64,000 nt of DNA from Rhinopomastus cyanomelas (GCA_013400115.1 VXBP01003474.1:117807-181806), one strand, 5' to 3'. Positions 42,768 through 54,700 are shown, counted from the first letter of the stretch. A program made the numbers and translations. Notes: generated by a model not told the origin, from the letters alone.

Positions 42768-42960
42768 GGCGGCGGCCCCGCCGCGGCTCCCGCTCCGCGC
42801 TCCCGCAGCCGCGGGCACGCAGCGACCGGCCGACGGAGGGAGGGAGGGACCCGCCTCCGGCTCCCCCGCGCACGGAGCGGGAGGGGAGGGGAGAGGCGGT
42901 GGCGGGGCGGAGCCGCCCACGTGGGCGGGGCCAGGGACCGGCTCCCGCGGGGCCAGTCGG
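42400..42960 (-). promoter_or_regulatory. MAP6: CpG island at the MAP6 start
   Basis: CpG-dense sequence across the first coding exon and about 190 bp upstream, with GC boxes (GGGGCGGAGC, GTGGGCGGGG on the plus strand). No TATA was seen. Typical of a neuronal housekeeping-type promoter. Confidence 0.7.
42538..42544. other. assembly gap of seven Ns in MAP6 exon 1
   Basis: Both flanks contain GGGCTGTGTGT (42527-42537 and 42555-42565), as expected when two overlapping contigs were joined without merging. Confidence 0.9.
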
Positions 42961-42984
42961 ACACGGCTACAGCCGCACGGCGGG

Positions 42985-43380
42985 GTCAGCCACGCACGAC
43001 TGCAGTGGCCCAAAGGTACAGTCACACGCGTGTGCAGTCACACAGGGGTGCAGTCGCACAGGGGTACGGCCACACGCAGGCACAATCAGACACAGGGACA
43101 GTCAGGTACAGTCACACAGGGGTGCAGCTACACGCAGGTACAATCAGACACAGGGACAGTCAGGTACGGGTACAGTCACACACATGTGCAGTCACATGCT
43201 CACACAGTCGCAGACATGTTCAGTCAGACACGTGCACAGCCCCACGCACACACAGTCGGGCACACGTGAGTCACACGCACGCACAGCCGCACGCACGCAG
43301 ACACAGGTGCAGCACACGCCCTTGCCTGCTCACGCACGCACTGCCACGCGTGTGCCCACCGTCAGGCAGACACGGTCACT
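42985..43380. repeat. CACA-rich degenerate minisatellite
   Basis: Variations of CAGTCACACAGGGGTGCAG and CACGCAGGTACAATCAGACA with a period near 21-30 bp, about 200 bp upstream of the MAP6 start codon. Confidence 0.85.
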
Positions 43381-43450
43381 GATCGCAGCACCCTGCCCAG
43401 GCTGGGCTGTCCCTGCAGGGGCTGGATTCCCAACCCCGAACCCCGTCCCN

Positions 43451-43990
43451 GCTTTATTTAGTTTTATGTTATTTTTATTTTATTCTATTCTATTTATGTT
43501 ATGTTAATTTCATTTGACTTTTATTTTATTTCTATTTTATTTTAATTTCATTTAACTTCAATGTAATTTATTTATTATTTTAAAACATTTTGTTGTATTT
43601 TATTTCTTATTTATTTTATTTAGAAATAGAATTCTAACGTAATTTCATTATTCTGGTTTGCTTTGTTTCATTTTGTTAATTTTCTTTTCCATTTGATTTC
43701 ATTATGTTTCTTTAAGTTTCATTTTGTTCATTTCATCTTTTTATTTTTTGAAGTTTTTGAAAATTTCACTTAATGTCATTTTTAAAATCTTCTTCGGGTT
43801 TATGTCACTCATCTTGTTTTATTTGTTTCATTTATTTTCGCTGAGTTTTGTTTCATTTCCTTTCACTCTTTTTAAGAGGTTTGCAATTTCCATTCCGTCT
43901 TATTGAATTTTTCAAGTTTCATTTCTTTCGTTGTGTCTGTTTTCTTTGATTTTAATCTTTGTTTGACTCCATCGACTTCTTTGTTTCCCT
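43451..43990 (-). repeat. T-rich simple-sequence island starting at an N
   Basis: About 540 bp dominated by TTTTATTTTA-like words, complementary in style to the A-rich islands. It begins immediately after a single N at 43450, so the join may be unreliable. Confidence 0.9.
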
Positions 43991-44159
43991 GCAGCTTCTG
44001 TGCTGCCCTTGGCCCCAGAGCTGCCCCATCAAGCCCGGAGGTGGAAAACCCACCCCGGTCTGAGGCCGATGCCCTCAGAGACCCCAATGAGACCTCGGAG
44101 CTGCCTTCCAGTCCCTGCAGGGACCCTCCAGGGAGGCTGCGGAGGGGCTTCTCCCGAGG

Positions 44160-44400
44160 GGATCCAGCGGCAGGACAAGGGTGGAGAGGAGGCTCAGCCT
44201 GGGTCTGAGGGAGAAGCTCTTCGGTGCCAGGGTGGGGAGACCCCGGCATCGACTGCCCATAGGGGCTGCGGCTGCCCCCTCCCTGAGGTGCCTGAGGCCA
44301 GGTCGGAGGAGGCTTTGGGCAACCAAGTCTGGCTGGGAGGTGCCGCTGCCCCTGGCAGGGGGCTGGGGGAGCTGAGCTCGGGGCTCCCTCCCACCCTTGT
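44160..44400 (+). repeat. CR1 LINE 3' fragment
   Basis: Sense copy with GGCTCAGCCTGGGTCTGAGG and GCCCATAGGGGCTGCGGCTG. A close relative is at 46615-46885. Confidence 0.75.
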
Positions 44401-44595
44401 GTTCTCTCACCCCACGACAAGGCACCAGCACCCCTCTGCGCCAGGTTCTGCTGCGTCAGGAGGCTCTTGGCCGCCCTGCAGTTCCCAGCAGAGCTGGATG
44501 GAGTCCGAAGCTGCGGAACGAGGGAGGCTCCGCGCCTGCGGCGCTGACGGGGATCTCGAGGCCGCCTCATTCACTTTCAGGAGCCAGCTCTGGGG

Positions 44596-44632
44596 GTAAT
44601 TGAGTCGCTGACGTCAAGCGGCTTCCATTAGC
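44596..44632. promoter_or_regulatory. CRE palindrome with flanking homeobox-type sites
   Basis: A full TGACGTCA is at 44609-44616. TAATTGA is at 44598-44604 and CCATTAG at about 44625-44631. It sits in unique sequence 1.85 kb upstream of the MAP6 start and 4.1 kb upstream of MOGAT2. Motif match only. Confidence 0.35.
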
Positions 44633-44749
44633 TCCAACCAGCCCGAGCGGGTCCCTGGCTGCAGCCGTCTGCAGGCGACAGCAGTTCGAAGAACAAAAGC
44701 GCCTCTGGGCTTTAGAGCAGCAGCAGGAAGGACTTCTCCAGGCTCTTCA

Positions 44750-44880
44750 CAGGATCCCAGAACATCAGGAGTCAGAAGGGACCTCCAAAGACCATCCAGT
44801 CCAGTCCCCCCACCACAGCAGGATCCCCAGATCCAGTCGCACAGGGCAGAGCAGAGGGGGAGGAGAACCTCTCTTCTCAC
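44750..44880 (-). repeat. CR1 LINE terminal fragment
   Basis: Antisense, starting ACAGGATCCCAGAACATCAG and running through GGGACCTCCAAAGACCATCC. Confidence 0.75.
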
Positions 44881-45530
44881 ATCTTAAATCTCAGAACTGC
44901 TGGAAACGAGGAGCTGCCTGGAGCGTTGTCCTTGTTGACTGTGTTTCCAATCCCCGGGTGCTGGGAGGGTGTCCGAGGCTGTGGGGAGCAGCAGCCGGAG
45001 CACAAGCGTCTCTGCGCGGCGTGGAGAGGATCCCTGGAGAGGATCACTGTGCAGCCTGCACGGAGCTCAGCCCCTGCATCGAGGCCATCCCGGGCACCAG
45101 TACAGACTGGGAGGAGAAAGGGTTGAGGCCAGCCCTGAGGAGAAGCACTTGGAGGTGGTGGTGGAGCAGAAGGTTCCCAGGAGCCCTCGGTGATTTTGGA
45201 AGAATCTGCATGAAAGGGGAAAGCAGCAGCCGGCAGGAGCGGGTTTCTCTGCCCCACGATCTCCTCCCCACATGAAGCTCAAGCTCCAACACCGAGCCAA
45301 GGGCTACACCCTGGCCAGCTTCTCCTTGCAGAGGGCTAGCTGAGCAGCGTCCTGGCTCCCGCGCGCAGCCCTGCGTCACCCCTGGCACAGAGCCCTTGGA
45401 GCCCTCTGGGCTCGGCTGTCTCCACCCTCATCCCGAGCTGGGTCCCCGAGAGCAGCGAGGTCTGGGGGGGACGGCCCGGGAGCTGCCGGGTGGATCGCGG
45501 AGCCTCGAGCGCCGTGACTCAGGGCTCTGC
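44881..45530. other. intergenic, unique
   Basis: GC-rich sequence between MAP6 and MOGAT2 with no repeat or exon recognised. Confidence 0.4.
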
Positions 45531-45559
45531 GGCTCCTCCTCGTGCGCGGGGATGGACAT

Positions 45560-45720
45560 TGATCAACCGGCTCGCAAGGGCCGCTGATAAAGGGATTAGG
45601 GGGCAGTGACCTATCGAGGGATTAAGGGAACTTAATGTTCCCGGGCTGAGCGCAGGGCTGGGGGATCGGATGAGGGGCTATAAATAACTGGGAAGGGAAG
45701 AGCCCGGGAGAGTCTTGTCT
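45560..45720 (+). promoter_or_regulatory. orphan promoter-like block with TATAAATA
   Basis: A perfect TATAAATA box at 45679-45686 in GGGGCTATAAATAACTGGG. Upstream are GCTGATAAAG (GATA type) and two GGGATTA motifs (about 45592 and 45618). It is non-repetitive. No start codon or exon could be assigned downstream. Confidence 0.35.
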
Positions 45721-45769
45721 GGCGTGTGAGGGCCGCAGAGCGGGAGCAAATAAGGAGTGGAGACAGTCA

Positions 45770-46215
45770 CAGACTCCCAGAGCATCAGGGATGGGAAGAG
45801 ACCTTGAAATGTCATCCAGGCGAGTCCCCCTGCCACAGCAGGGTCCCCTAGATCCAGTCTTTGGGGGTTGGAAGGGACCTTGAAAGATCATCTAGTTCTA
45901 TAGTTCTAGAATCATCTAGAGGTGCTTGGTGCCAGCCCTAAGGGATGGAAAGGGTGCTGCATGACCACAAGGCTGGAAAGGACCTCCAGGAGCATCCAGC
46001 CCTCAGCCCAACAGCTCCCAAACCCCAGACCAGGGCCTTAAGGGCTCCAGCTACTCGGGTTTTAAACCCCTCCAGGCACCTCCCTGGGCAGCCTCTTCCA
46101 GCACCCAGCCCCTCTCTCAGCAAACAGCTGCTTCCTCAGATCCAACCCAACCCTCCCCTGACACAGCTTGAGGCCATTTCCTCTGGTCCTACTATTAGAA
46201 GTAGCAAGACCCTGT
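45770..46215 (-). repeat. CR1 LINE 3' fragments, antisense
   Basis: Two ends in series (GAGCATCAGGGATGGGAAGA and AAGGCTGGAAAGGACCTCCA). The second lies in the duplicated segment described next. Confidence 0.75.
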
Positions 46216-46591
46216 AGTCAGGATGGGCTTGGCCATGACCACACCNTAGTTCTAGAATCATCTAGAGGTGCTTGGTGCCAGCCCTAAGGGATGGAAAGGG
46301 TGCTGCATGACCACAAGGCTGGAAAGGACCTCCAGGAGCATCCAGCCCTCAGCCCAACAGCTCCCAAACCCCAGACCAGGGCCTTAAGGGCTCCAGCTAC
46401 TCGGGTTTTAAACCCCTCCAGGCACCTCCCTGGGCAGCCTCTTCCAGCACCCAGCCCCTCTCTCAGCAAACAGCTGCTTCCTCAGATCCAACCCAACCCT
46501 CCCCTGACACAGCTTGAGGCCATTTCCTCTGGTCCTACTATTAGAAGTAGCAAGACCCTGTAGTCAGGATGGGCTTGGCCATGACCACACC
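45901..46591 (+). repeat. 345-bp exact tandem duplication around a single N
   Basis: 45901-46245 and 46247-46591 read identical, both from TAGTTCTAGAATCATCTAGA to GGCCATGACCACACC, separated by one N at 46246. Perfect identity across old CR1 sequence points to an assembly artefact. Confidence 0.9.
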
Positions 46592-46614
46592 AGGACCTAT
46601 CCAGCAACAACACA

Positions 46615-47050
46615 GGGGGAGGTGGTTTGGAGCTGAGGGAGAGGAGGCTCAGCCTGGGTCTGAGGGAGAAGCTCTTCAGTGCCAGGGTGGGGAGACCCCG
46701 GCATCAACTGCCCATAGGGGCTGCGGCTGCCCCCTCCCTGAGGTGTTCAAGGGCAGGTTGGAGGAGACCTTGGGCAACCATGTCTGGCTGGGAGGTGCCG
46801 CTGCCCCTGGCAGGGGGTTGGAGGAGCAAGCTCGGGGGTCCTTTCCAGCCCACCCAGTCTGGGATCCCATGATCCCATGATGGATGAACCTATCTTGCCT
46901 CTCTCCCACCTCGGCAGGTCCAGCACATAGACAGTGACAGGATGAAAATGCAAGAGGAGAGGAGCAGATGAGGCCGACTGGGCTGGCAAGGAGCAGGGTG
47001 AGACTTGGTGATCCCGGGGGTCTCTTCCAACCTGAATGACTGTCTGATTT
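46615..47050 (+). repeat. CR1 LINE 3' fragments
   Basis: 46615-46885 is a sense copy nearly identical in parts to 44160-44400. A separate terminus at 47005-47050 reads GGTCTCTTCCAACCTGAATG. Confidence 0.75.
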
Positions 47051-47054
47051 AGAG

Positions 47055-48600
47055 ACACAGCTCTGCTCTTCCCTGAAACAAGCCACAGATCTTCTCTGAT
47101 CTCCGCGCAGCAGGGACACCCGTCTCTCCCGGCTCCTGCCGAGCGTCCGGAGATCTCCGATCCCTCTTTGATCTGAGCAGAAGATTTCAGAGCCCTCCCT
47201 AGGTTGGTGCTTGTTCTCTCCCGATTCCTGAGAGCAGGAGGATAAAAGGCTGGTGACAAGCCCTCGGCGGAGAAGGACATCCATATTCATTACCCACCCG
47301 AGCCTCCCTTCAACCGTGGTCAGCTCCTGCACGGAGCCCACTGGTTGGTGACAGAGCCAGGGCACGGGGCCGTGAGGCCGCCGCTGCAGGAAGGAAGACA
47401 CCTTGAGGCCGCTCCGGACCAGGCATTTCTGGACCGGGGGTGCCCCTGCAAAGCACCTCTCCCTGGCTGGGTGCTGCCCACCCTGCGCTGGCGGTTGCAC
47501 ATCCGGGAGTCCTGAACCTGCAGCTGGAAATTGCTGGTGGTTTCTCAGCAGGGAGCATCTCGTCTCCAGGCAGCAGGTCTGAAAGGGTTAAAAGCCGCCT
47601 CCGCCTGATGAAATCGGGATCTCAGCTCAGTTAAAGCAACCGGTGTCCCTAGCAAGAGAGCCCTCGGGGCGGCACCGGAGCCCGGCTGATCCTAGCGACA
47701 CCCCGGCGTCTCCCCATGGCCTGACAAAGGGGAGGGATCCTTTCCCGGCTAACGCTCGGGGTTTGCTGTCGCCAGAGGCGGCTCCAGCCCCGTCCTGTGG
47801 TTCTTGGCCGCGTCCGAGGCATCGAAGTGCCCCCGGAGGAGCGAGCGAGCGAGCGACGCCGCGGTCCGTGCCCGCAGCCGCCGGCTTTATTCCGCCCCTG
47901 CTTCCAGCGAGACCCTTCGTGGTCTCGGCCCCCCACGAGGTGACTCCTTTGTTAACCCGAGCGCTCCGCCGCTTCCCCGAGGGCTCGTCCCCAGGAGGGC
48001 CGGTGCGATCCTTGTCTCCAGGCTGCAGGCCGCTGGTTTTTGTCCTGTGAGCAGGCGGGGGTTCAGCCCGGGCACCTGCTGGGAGGCAGAGGTGGGAGCA
48101 GAAGGTAGTGTTTGCTTTATCGTCCCCCTACCCGAACGTGTGCAGGGGTACACGTGGACACCTGTCTGCTCCACCCACCCACCCACCCACCCACCCATCC
48201 TTCCAGCATCCATGGGATGGACTCATCCTTCCATCCATCGCTGGTGCTTGTCCACCTCTTTGTCTGAGACTGAAGCCCACCCAAGGCCCTAGAGTTTGCA
48301 GACACCCTGGACCTGCCCGTGCCAGTGCTTTCTCCTTGTCCCTTCTGCCACCAGGGACCCGAAGGAACCCGACGAAGCCGAAGGCGGCATCGTGTCCTGA
48401 AGGGACCCGAGGAAGCCGAAGGCGGCATCGCGTCCCGGCGGGACCCAAATCCCCACGTTCGGGTGTCCGATCCTCCCCTCGAGGCGAGTGAGGGCGGCAA
48501 GAAGTCAGTGCCACCTCCCGGCAGCGTCCCCTCTCCTCCCCGACGGGCGCAGGCGGCCCCGGCAGCCGCCGCCGCGGGTTGCGCAGCCACCCGCCCCCGG
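47055..48600. other. MOGAT2 upstream region, unique GC-rich sequence
   Basis: No CR1. It contains a TATA-like GGATAAAAGG at 47240-47249, a short (CACC)n run at 48174-48199 and a 46-bp duplication at 48355-48445 (GACCCGAGGAAGCCGAAGGC). No exon recognised. Confidence 0.5.
48174..48199. repeat. (CACC)n microsatellite
   Basis: CACCCACCCACCCACCCACC and a following CACCCAT; about six units. Confidence 0.9.
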
Positions 48601-48606
48601 AGCTCT

Positions 48607-48632
48607 GGATAAATATTGACTTTGCACTTTGC
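48607..48632 (+). promoter_or_regulatory. MOGAT2: MOGAT2 proximal promoter candidate (TATA-like / FOX and HNF4-type sites)
   Basis: GGATAAATATTGACTTTGCA lies about 60-80 bp before the ATG. ATAAATA could serve as a weak TATA box or, reversed, as a FOXA site (TATTTAT). TGACTTTGCAC reversed is GTGCAAAGTCA, a good fit to HNF4 DR1 half sites. HNF4 and FOXA are major enterocyte factors, matching the intestinal role of MOGAT2. Inference from motifs. Confidence 0.4.
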
Positions 48633-48687
48633 TTCCAGCACCTGCGGAGGTTCCTTCTCCTTTCAGGAGGAGCGCCCGGAGCCCACG

Positions 48688-48781
48688 ATGAAGATCGAGT
48701 TCGCTCCGCGCTCGCTGCCGCTGCAGAGGCGCCTTCAGACGGCGGCGGTGGTTCAGTGGGTCTTCAGCTTCCTGTGTCTCG
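48688..48781 (+). CDS. MOGAT2: MOGAT2 exon 1
   Basis: ATG at 48688-48690 in GCCCACGATGA; an in-frame match to the human N-terminus fixes the start. It encodes 31 residues to FSFLCL. The donor GTAAGA is at 48782, phase 1. Confidence 0.93.
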
Positions 48782-51700
48782 GTAAGAGGCGGCACCTTTG
48801 CCCCGGGGGAGAAGCCAGAGCAGCCCCGGCCCCTGCTGTCCCTGACCCTAAGGCCTCCCGGGAGCCCGCAGCGAATCCCGGAGCGTGCCGGGACCCTTCG
48901 ATCGCCGATGCTCTGCGGCTCTGCCTGATGGCGCCGGGAGCCGAGCCCCGCTCCGCGGGGGTGTCCCCGCAGGGCACAGAAGGGCAGCTTCCCGGGCAAG
49001 CCCCGGGGTGCTGGGGAGGAGGCTCGAGCGAACCCAGGCAGCCTGGCTACGGGGATCAAACGCTGAGGGAAGTGGGGCTGCGGGTAGGAAGCGCTAGACA
49101 ATTCGGAGGTGGGAGACCCCGAGGCAGGTTATCAGGGAGGGCGAGTGTCTTGGGGCCGTTTAGAGCCCCCAGGAGCCAGACTGGAATGTGACAGCCCAGA
49201 GTTGGCCACTGTCACGCAAATTCTTAGTGTCAGGAGGGGTCTGCGTTAAGCTCCTGCCTTATCTCCACCAGATAGCTGGTCACCGGTCCCAGCTGAGGGA
49301 GGCAGCAGGCTCCCAGAGAGGGCGTCCCTGGAGCCATTCAAGGTCAGGCTGGATGGGGCTCTGGGCAACCTAGTTTTCATTTGGTGACACCCTCTGGAAC
49401 CAAGAGCAGCAAATAGCTGCTGGAAGAGAGGGGATAACGAGCTCATCTGGAGGTGCTAACCATCTCAGAGGGGGTAACCAACCCATCTGGAGGTGCTCAC
49501 CATCAGAGAGGTGATAACCAACCCGTCTGGAGTGATTCCAGCTGGTTTCACAGATCTTTCTTAAGCCCAGAGCTTCCCACTCAGAACTGGTTGGATCTGA
49601 CCAGTGGGGAAGCTTGATGGGAAGGGCTGCTCTTCCCCTCACCCTGAGCATCCCGTTATCACCCTGGAGGCACCGAGATCAGAGGGTCTCAGGGCAGGAT
49701 TTGGCCGCCAGCTGCTTCTTCCTCTCTGAGTGAGTCTCGTGCTTCAGCTGCCAAGAAAAGGGCCCTGCAAGCAGTCGGCCGCTGCCAGGAGCCCTTTGGC
49801 TGCAGGTGCCAGCAGCTGCCGCCCGCTCGGCAGCAGCAGTTGTGAGCGGCTGTCGCTCTGGTTGCCCAAGTGCGGGGTGAAGGGGCTCCTTCATTCTCCA
49901 CGAGGTGCTGCCTGAGAGCAGCAGCTTGACCCCCGTGCTGGCAGGGAGCTCTGTGCGGTGCCTCCAGCCACGGGCAGGCACTGGCCACACTGCTGCTGTT
50001 CTGGAGGGTGCTCCTGGCAAAGGTACTGGGACCAGGAGCCAGGCAGGCTGAGGGAGCTGGGGCTGCTTGGGCTGCAGAAGAGAAGGCTCCAGGTGGTGGG
50101 AACTTAGAGCAGCTGTCTGTCCCTGCAGGGGCTCCAGGAGAGCTGGAGAGGGGCTCCTTCTGAGGGACTCTGATGCTGGGACAAGGGTGCTGTGTTCCAG
50201 CTCCAACAGGGGAGATGGAGATGGGGTCTGAGGCAGCAGTTGCTCCCTGGGAGGGGGCTGAGGCCCTGGAACAGGCTGCCCAGGGGGGCTGTGGCTGCTA
50301 TATCCCCACTGGCAGTGCCCAGGGGCAGGTTGTCTGGGGCTGGGGGCACCCTGGTCTGGGAAGAGGTGTCAGTTCCCCTGGCAGGGGGTTGGTACTGGGT
50401 GATCCCTGTGGTCCCTTCCTAAACCATTCCAGGTTCTTCAGACAAAGGGTGCTGTCTTCTTTGGGTGCTCAGAGCTGCTAGAAGGAGAGTGCAAGATGCA
50501 AGGACGGGGTGTATTCTTGGATTGGCAACCCCATTGCCTTCCCAGTGCCGCATCCCAGTGCTGGCCAGTGCCCCCTGCCTCCTCCTTCGTTCCTGGACTC
50601 CAGGGACTCCATGGCCAACCATCCATCCAGGACCCCTTGTGCAAAACCATTGGTGTTGGGTTGAACCCAGGCAAAACAAACCCCGAGGCAGGGCCAGGAG
50701 ACCTTTGCAAATGACCTCTGTGGATCCAAGTGAGCTCCCCACAGCCTTTGAACCCTTTCAGTCAGCAGGGTTGGCTCAAAGGGCACCAGGTGCCAGCAGG
50801 ACTCCTTGACAACTGAGCGTAGTCCACGGCCTGGGAGAGCCCATCCAGGCTGCCAGGGTTGGTTCTGGAGGTGCCTACAGCACTGCTCCCACCTGCAGTC
50901 CTGTGGCCACTGCTGGAGTCCCCAGGGCAAGGAGGAGCCGGAGCGAGGCTGGAGGAGGCCACCAGGATGATCAGAGGGCTGGAGCCCCTCAGCTCTGGGG
51001 ACAGGCTGAGGGAGCTGGGGCTGTTCAGCATCTTGAAAGACCTCAGAGCAGCTGCCAGTCCCTGTAGGGGCTCCAGGAGAGCTGGAGAGGGGCTGCTTCT
51101 GATGGACTCTGGTGCTGGGTTCCAGCTCCAGGAGGGGAGATGGAGATGGGGTCTGAGGCAGCAGTTGCTCCCTGGGAGGGGGCTGAACTGAGGGGGTAAT
51201 TAATACTTAGATAACGGCAAGATAAGGCCTCTCCGGGGCGGTAGGTGCAGGGGCTCGGGCCAGAAGGGCTCCTGCGGGGCACAGGATGCACCTTGAGCTT
51301 TGCACGAGGCGGTAGGAAGGCACCTGGGCAGTGCACAGCTCTGCCCCGAACCCTGCGAGCCACTGCCCTGAGCCAGCCTCCACGTCGGTCCTCAAGCAGG
51401 GTTCAGGATGGCCAGGAGCTCGCAGTGGGTCCTGGTGGCCAGCAGGATGGGTCCCGTTGGGATTCGCTTCACCAAGCGATGCTGGCTTGTGGAGCCTCCT
51501 CTCCTCCTGCTCCTGTGCCAAGGCACAAGGCGAGTGAGGGGTGGGAGCCAGAGGACAGAGCCCAGCACCGACTGGAAGCCTCTCCAAGAAGCCTTTAGCA
51601 CCTGGGAACAGTCCCAAACCGTTGAGGGCTTGGGGGCTGCTCGTCCTCTGGAGGCTGGGCTTAGCCCTGGGAGCGGAAGGAAGGGTCCAGGGTCAATGAG

Positions 51701-54700
51701 GAGCCTTGACGGCTGAGGCAGAGCCCAGGGAGGCGACAGCTTCGGGGGGCAGCGCGGACGGGGGCCAGGGTGCAGTGAGGGCCATCGGTCCTGTGGGAAG
51801 AGGGCGACCTGTTGGTCTTGGTTGCTGCAGCGGGGCCCTTGGTTCATCTCCAGGTTCCAGGGGCAGGCAGGAGGGACCCCCACCAGTGGATCAAGAGAGC
51901 CTTCACACTGGTGAAATACTCCAGTACTGAACCCAGCCCAGGTCTGGGCTCCGTCCCAGCAGCAAAGGGCCTCTGTTCAAGGACGAGGAGGACCTTGAGG
52001 GGCTGGAGAGGGGCAGCGGAGCTGGGGAAGGGGCTGCAGAACAGATCTTGTGGGAGCAGCTGAGGGAGCTGGGGCTGTTCCCGCTGCAGAAGAGAGTGAG
52101 ACCGAGGGGAGACCCTCCTGCTGCCTGCAGCTGCCTGACAGGAGGGTGCAGAGAGCTGGGGCTGGTCTCTTCTCCCCAGGAACAAGGGACAGGTGCAGAG
52201 GAAACAGCCTCAGGCTGCCCCAGGGGAAGGGGAGGTTGGTCCTGAGGAGAAAGTTCTCCCTGGGGAGGGCCCTCAGGCCTTGGCACAGGCTGCCCAGGGA
52301 GGGGGCTGAGTGGCCACCGCTGGCCGTGTTTGCCAGCTCAGGGGGTGGGATGGGGCAGCTGGGGTCGGGGTTGGGTTGGACGGGACGAGCCTGAGGGGCT
52401 GCTCCGAGCGGAGCGGGCCCTGTCCCGCGGCGCCCGCCCACTGGTGTCTCCCCCAGCGCAGTGCTGCGCAGCCCTCTTCGTCGCCCTGCTGTTCACGCGC
52501 CTCTGGCTGCTGAGCGCCCTGTACGCCGCGTGGTGGCTCCTGGACAGGGAGCGGCCCTGCCAGGGCGGGAGGCGCGTCCACTTCATACGCAACTGCGTCG
52601 TCTGGAAGTACATGAGGGACTACTTCCCCATCACGGTGAGTGGCCCCGACCCTCGGGGGGACAGGCGGTGCCTTGGTGCTGGGTGCAGCCCGGCAGCGCT
52701 GGCTCGAGGTGCCGGCAGTCTGGTGGGTGCTTTGTGTTGACCCCACGGGTGTTGGTCCGTAGGAGAAGGGCAGCCGTGGACGGGCTGGAGAAGGACCAGG
52801 GGCGGGCTACCAAGAGCATCCAAAGACTGGGAAGGGCTCAGGGGAGACCCTCTTCATGGGGACAGGCTGAGAGAGCTGGGGCTGTGCAGCCTGGAGAGCA
52901 GACAGCTCCATGGGGACCTTATGGTGACCTTGTACCCCCGCAGGGCAGTCAGAGGGCTGGAAGGCTGCTCCCAAGGGATGGGGGGTCCAGGTGTGAAGCT
53001 GGAAAAGGGCAGAGAGAGGCTGCACGGGAGGGACAAGGGCTGGAGCCTGAGGGTGGGGGGTCCCTGGAAGAGGTTGCATGGAGAGGGGCTGGAGGCCCCA
53101 TCCCTGGAGCCACCCAGCCCATCGTATAAGGTGTTGGACTAGATGGTCTTCCGAGGTCCCTCCCAGTCCCTAATGAGTCTGATTTCTGTAGCTTTAGTAA
53201 CTTGATCAAATAGACCTTCTGCAGAGGCTCTGTGCCCAGGAGCCACCAAGGACAACCCTTCCCCTGTCCCTTTGCAAGGAAGGACAGACTTGCAGTGTGG
53301 GGTTGAGAACGGGGACACGGGAACCCCTGTCTGCATTTCACCCCGCAAGTCTCTCCTCCCCGCTCCTCCCCGCTTACTGGTAGAAGCACCAGTAACACCA
53401 GTAGAGGGAGCGAGTCTGTTGGGTTTGGCTGCAGCTCACTGGGAGAAGGCAGGGAGGGTTCGGTGGAGCCTTTGTCCCTGCTGGTCTGGGGGAATCACAG
53501 GACCGCAGAGCATCAGGGATGGGAAGGGACCCCAAAAGGTCACCCACTCCCATCCCCCTGCCACAGCAGGATGCCCTTGATCCAGTCATTAGGGACTGGA
53601 AGGGACCTGGAGGAATCACCCAGCCCCGTCCCCCCACTACAGCAGGATCCACTAGATCCAGTGGCACAGGAACAGTCCAGGAGGGTCTTCTCTTCTCCAG
53701 AGAAGGAGACTCCACAGCCCCCTGGGCAGCCCCTGGGAACAAGGTGCCTGTCACACTGGTGTGGAACCTCCTGTGCTCCAGCTCACAGCTGCTCTGGGCT
53801 GTGCAAGGAGCACCCTCTGCTGATGCCAGCCTGGCACCCTCCTGCTGCTCGGGGCTGGCTGCAGGCTCACTTGGGGGCTAAAGGGTCAGGTGGGAGCTGA
53901 GTGGGTCGGGGTGGACTCGTGAGGAGCAGAGCCTCAGCACCAACGGGGCATTAGCCCAATGGCCATGAGCAGGACCCGACCTGTGGCTCTTGGTGGCCTC
54001 TAGGAAGACACTGCAGAGCTCGCTCCAGCTGTGGTCCCTCTTGTCCAGCTCCAAAGGCCGGACCCCCCAATCCCTGGTGATTGAGCTGGTCCAGCAGCTG
54101 GTGGGGGGGCTGGAACCCCCTCTAGGAGCCCTCTGGGTGTCTCCATCCCCTCGAGGTGACGGCCTTCACTCACGGCCCCCTTTCTGGCCCCCACCAGCTG
54201 GTGAAGACGGCAGAGCTGGACCCCAGGCAGAACTACCTGATGGGATTCCATCCCCACGGGGTCCTGGCAGCAGGAGCCTTCCTCAACCTGTGCACGGAGG
54301 CGTCGGGCTTCTCGGCGCTCTTCCCGGGCATCACCCCCCACCTGATGATGCTCTCCCTGTGGTTCCGCTTCCCCTTCTTTAGGGACTACTTGATGAGTGG
54401 GGGTGAGTAGTGGGGGTGCCGTGGGCAGGCGGCGGGTGGGTGAGGCAGCTGCTTCCTAGGGGGAGCACGAGTGGGGGTCCCAGGGAGTAGCTGAGTCCTT
54501 CAGGCTGGAGAAGACCCCTGGGATGGCTGAGTCCAAACCACAACCCAGCTCTGTCACTAGACCGCAGAGAGATGGAGAGAGCTGGGGCTGGTTAGTCTGA
54601 GGAAAAGGAGGCTGAGGGGAGCCCTCCTCGCTCTCCACAGCTCTCCGAGAGGACCCTGCAGAGATGCTGGTGCTGGGCTCTTCTCACAGGTCATCAGTGA

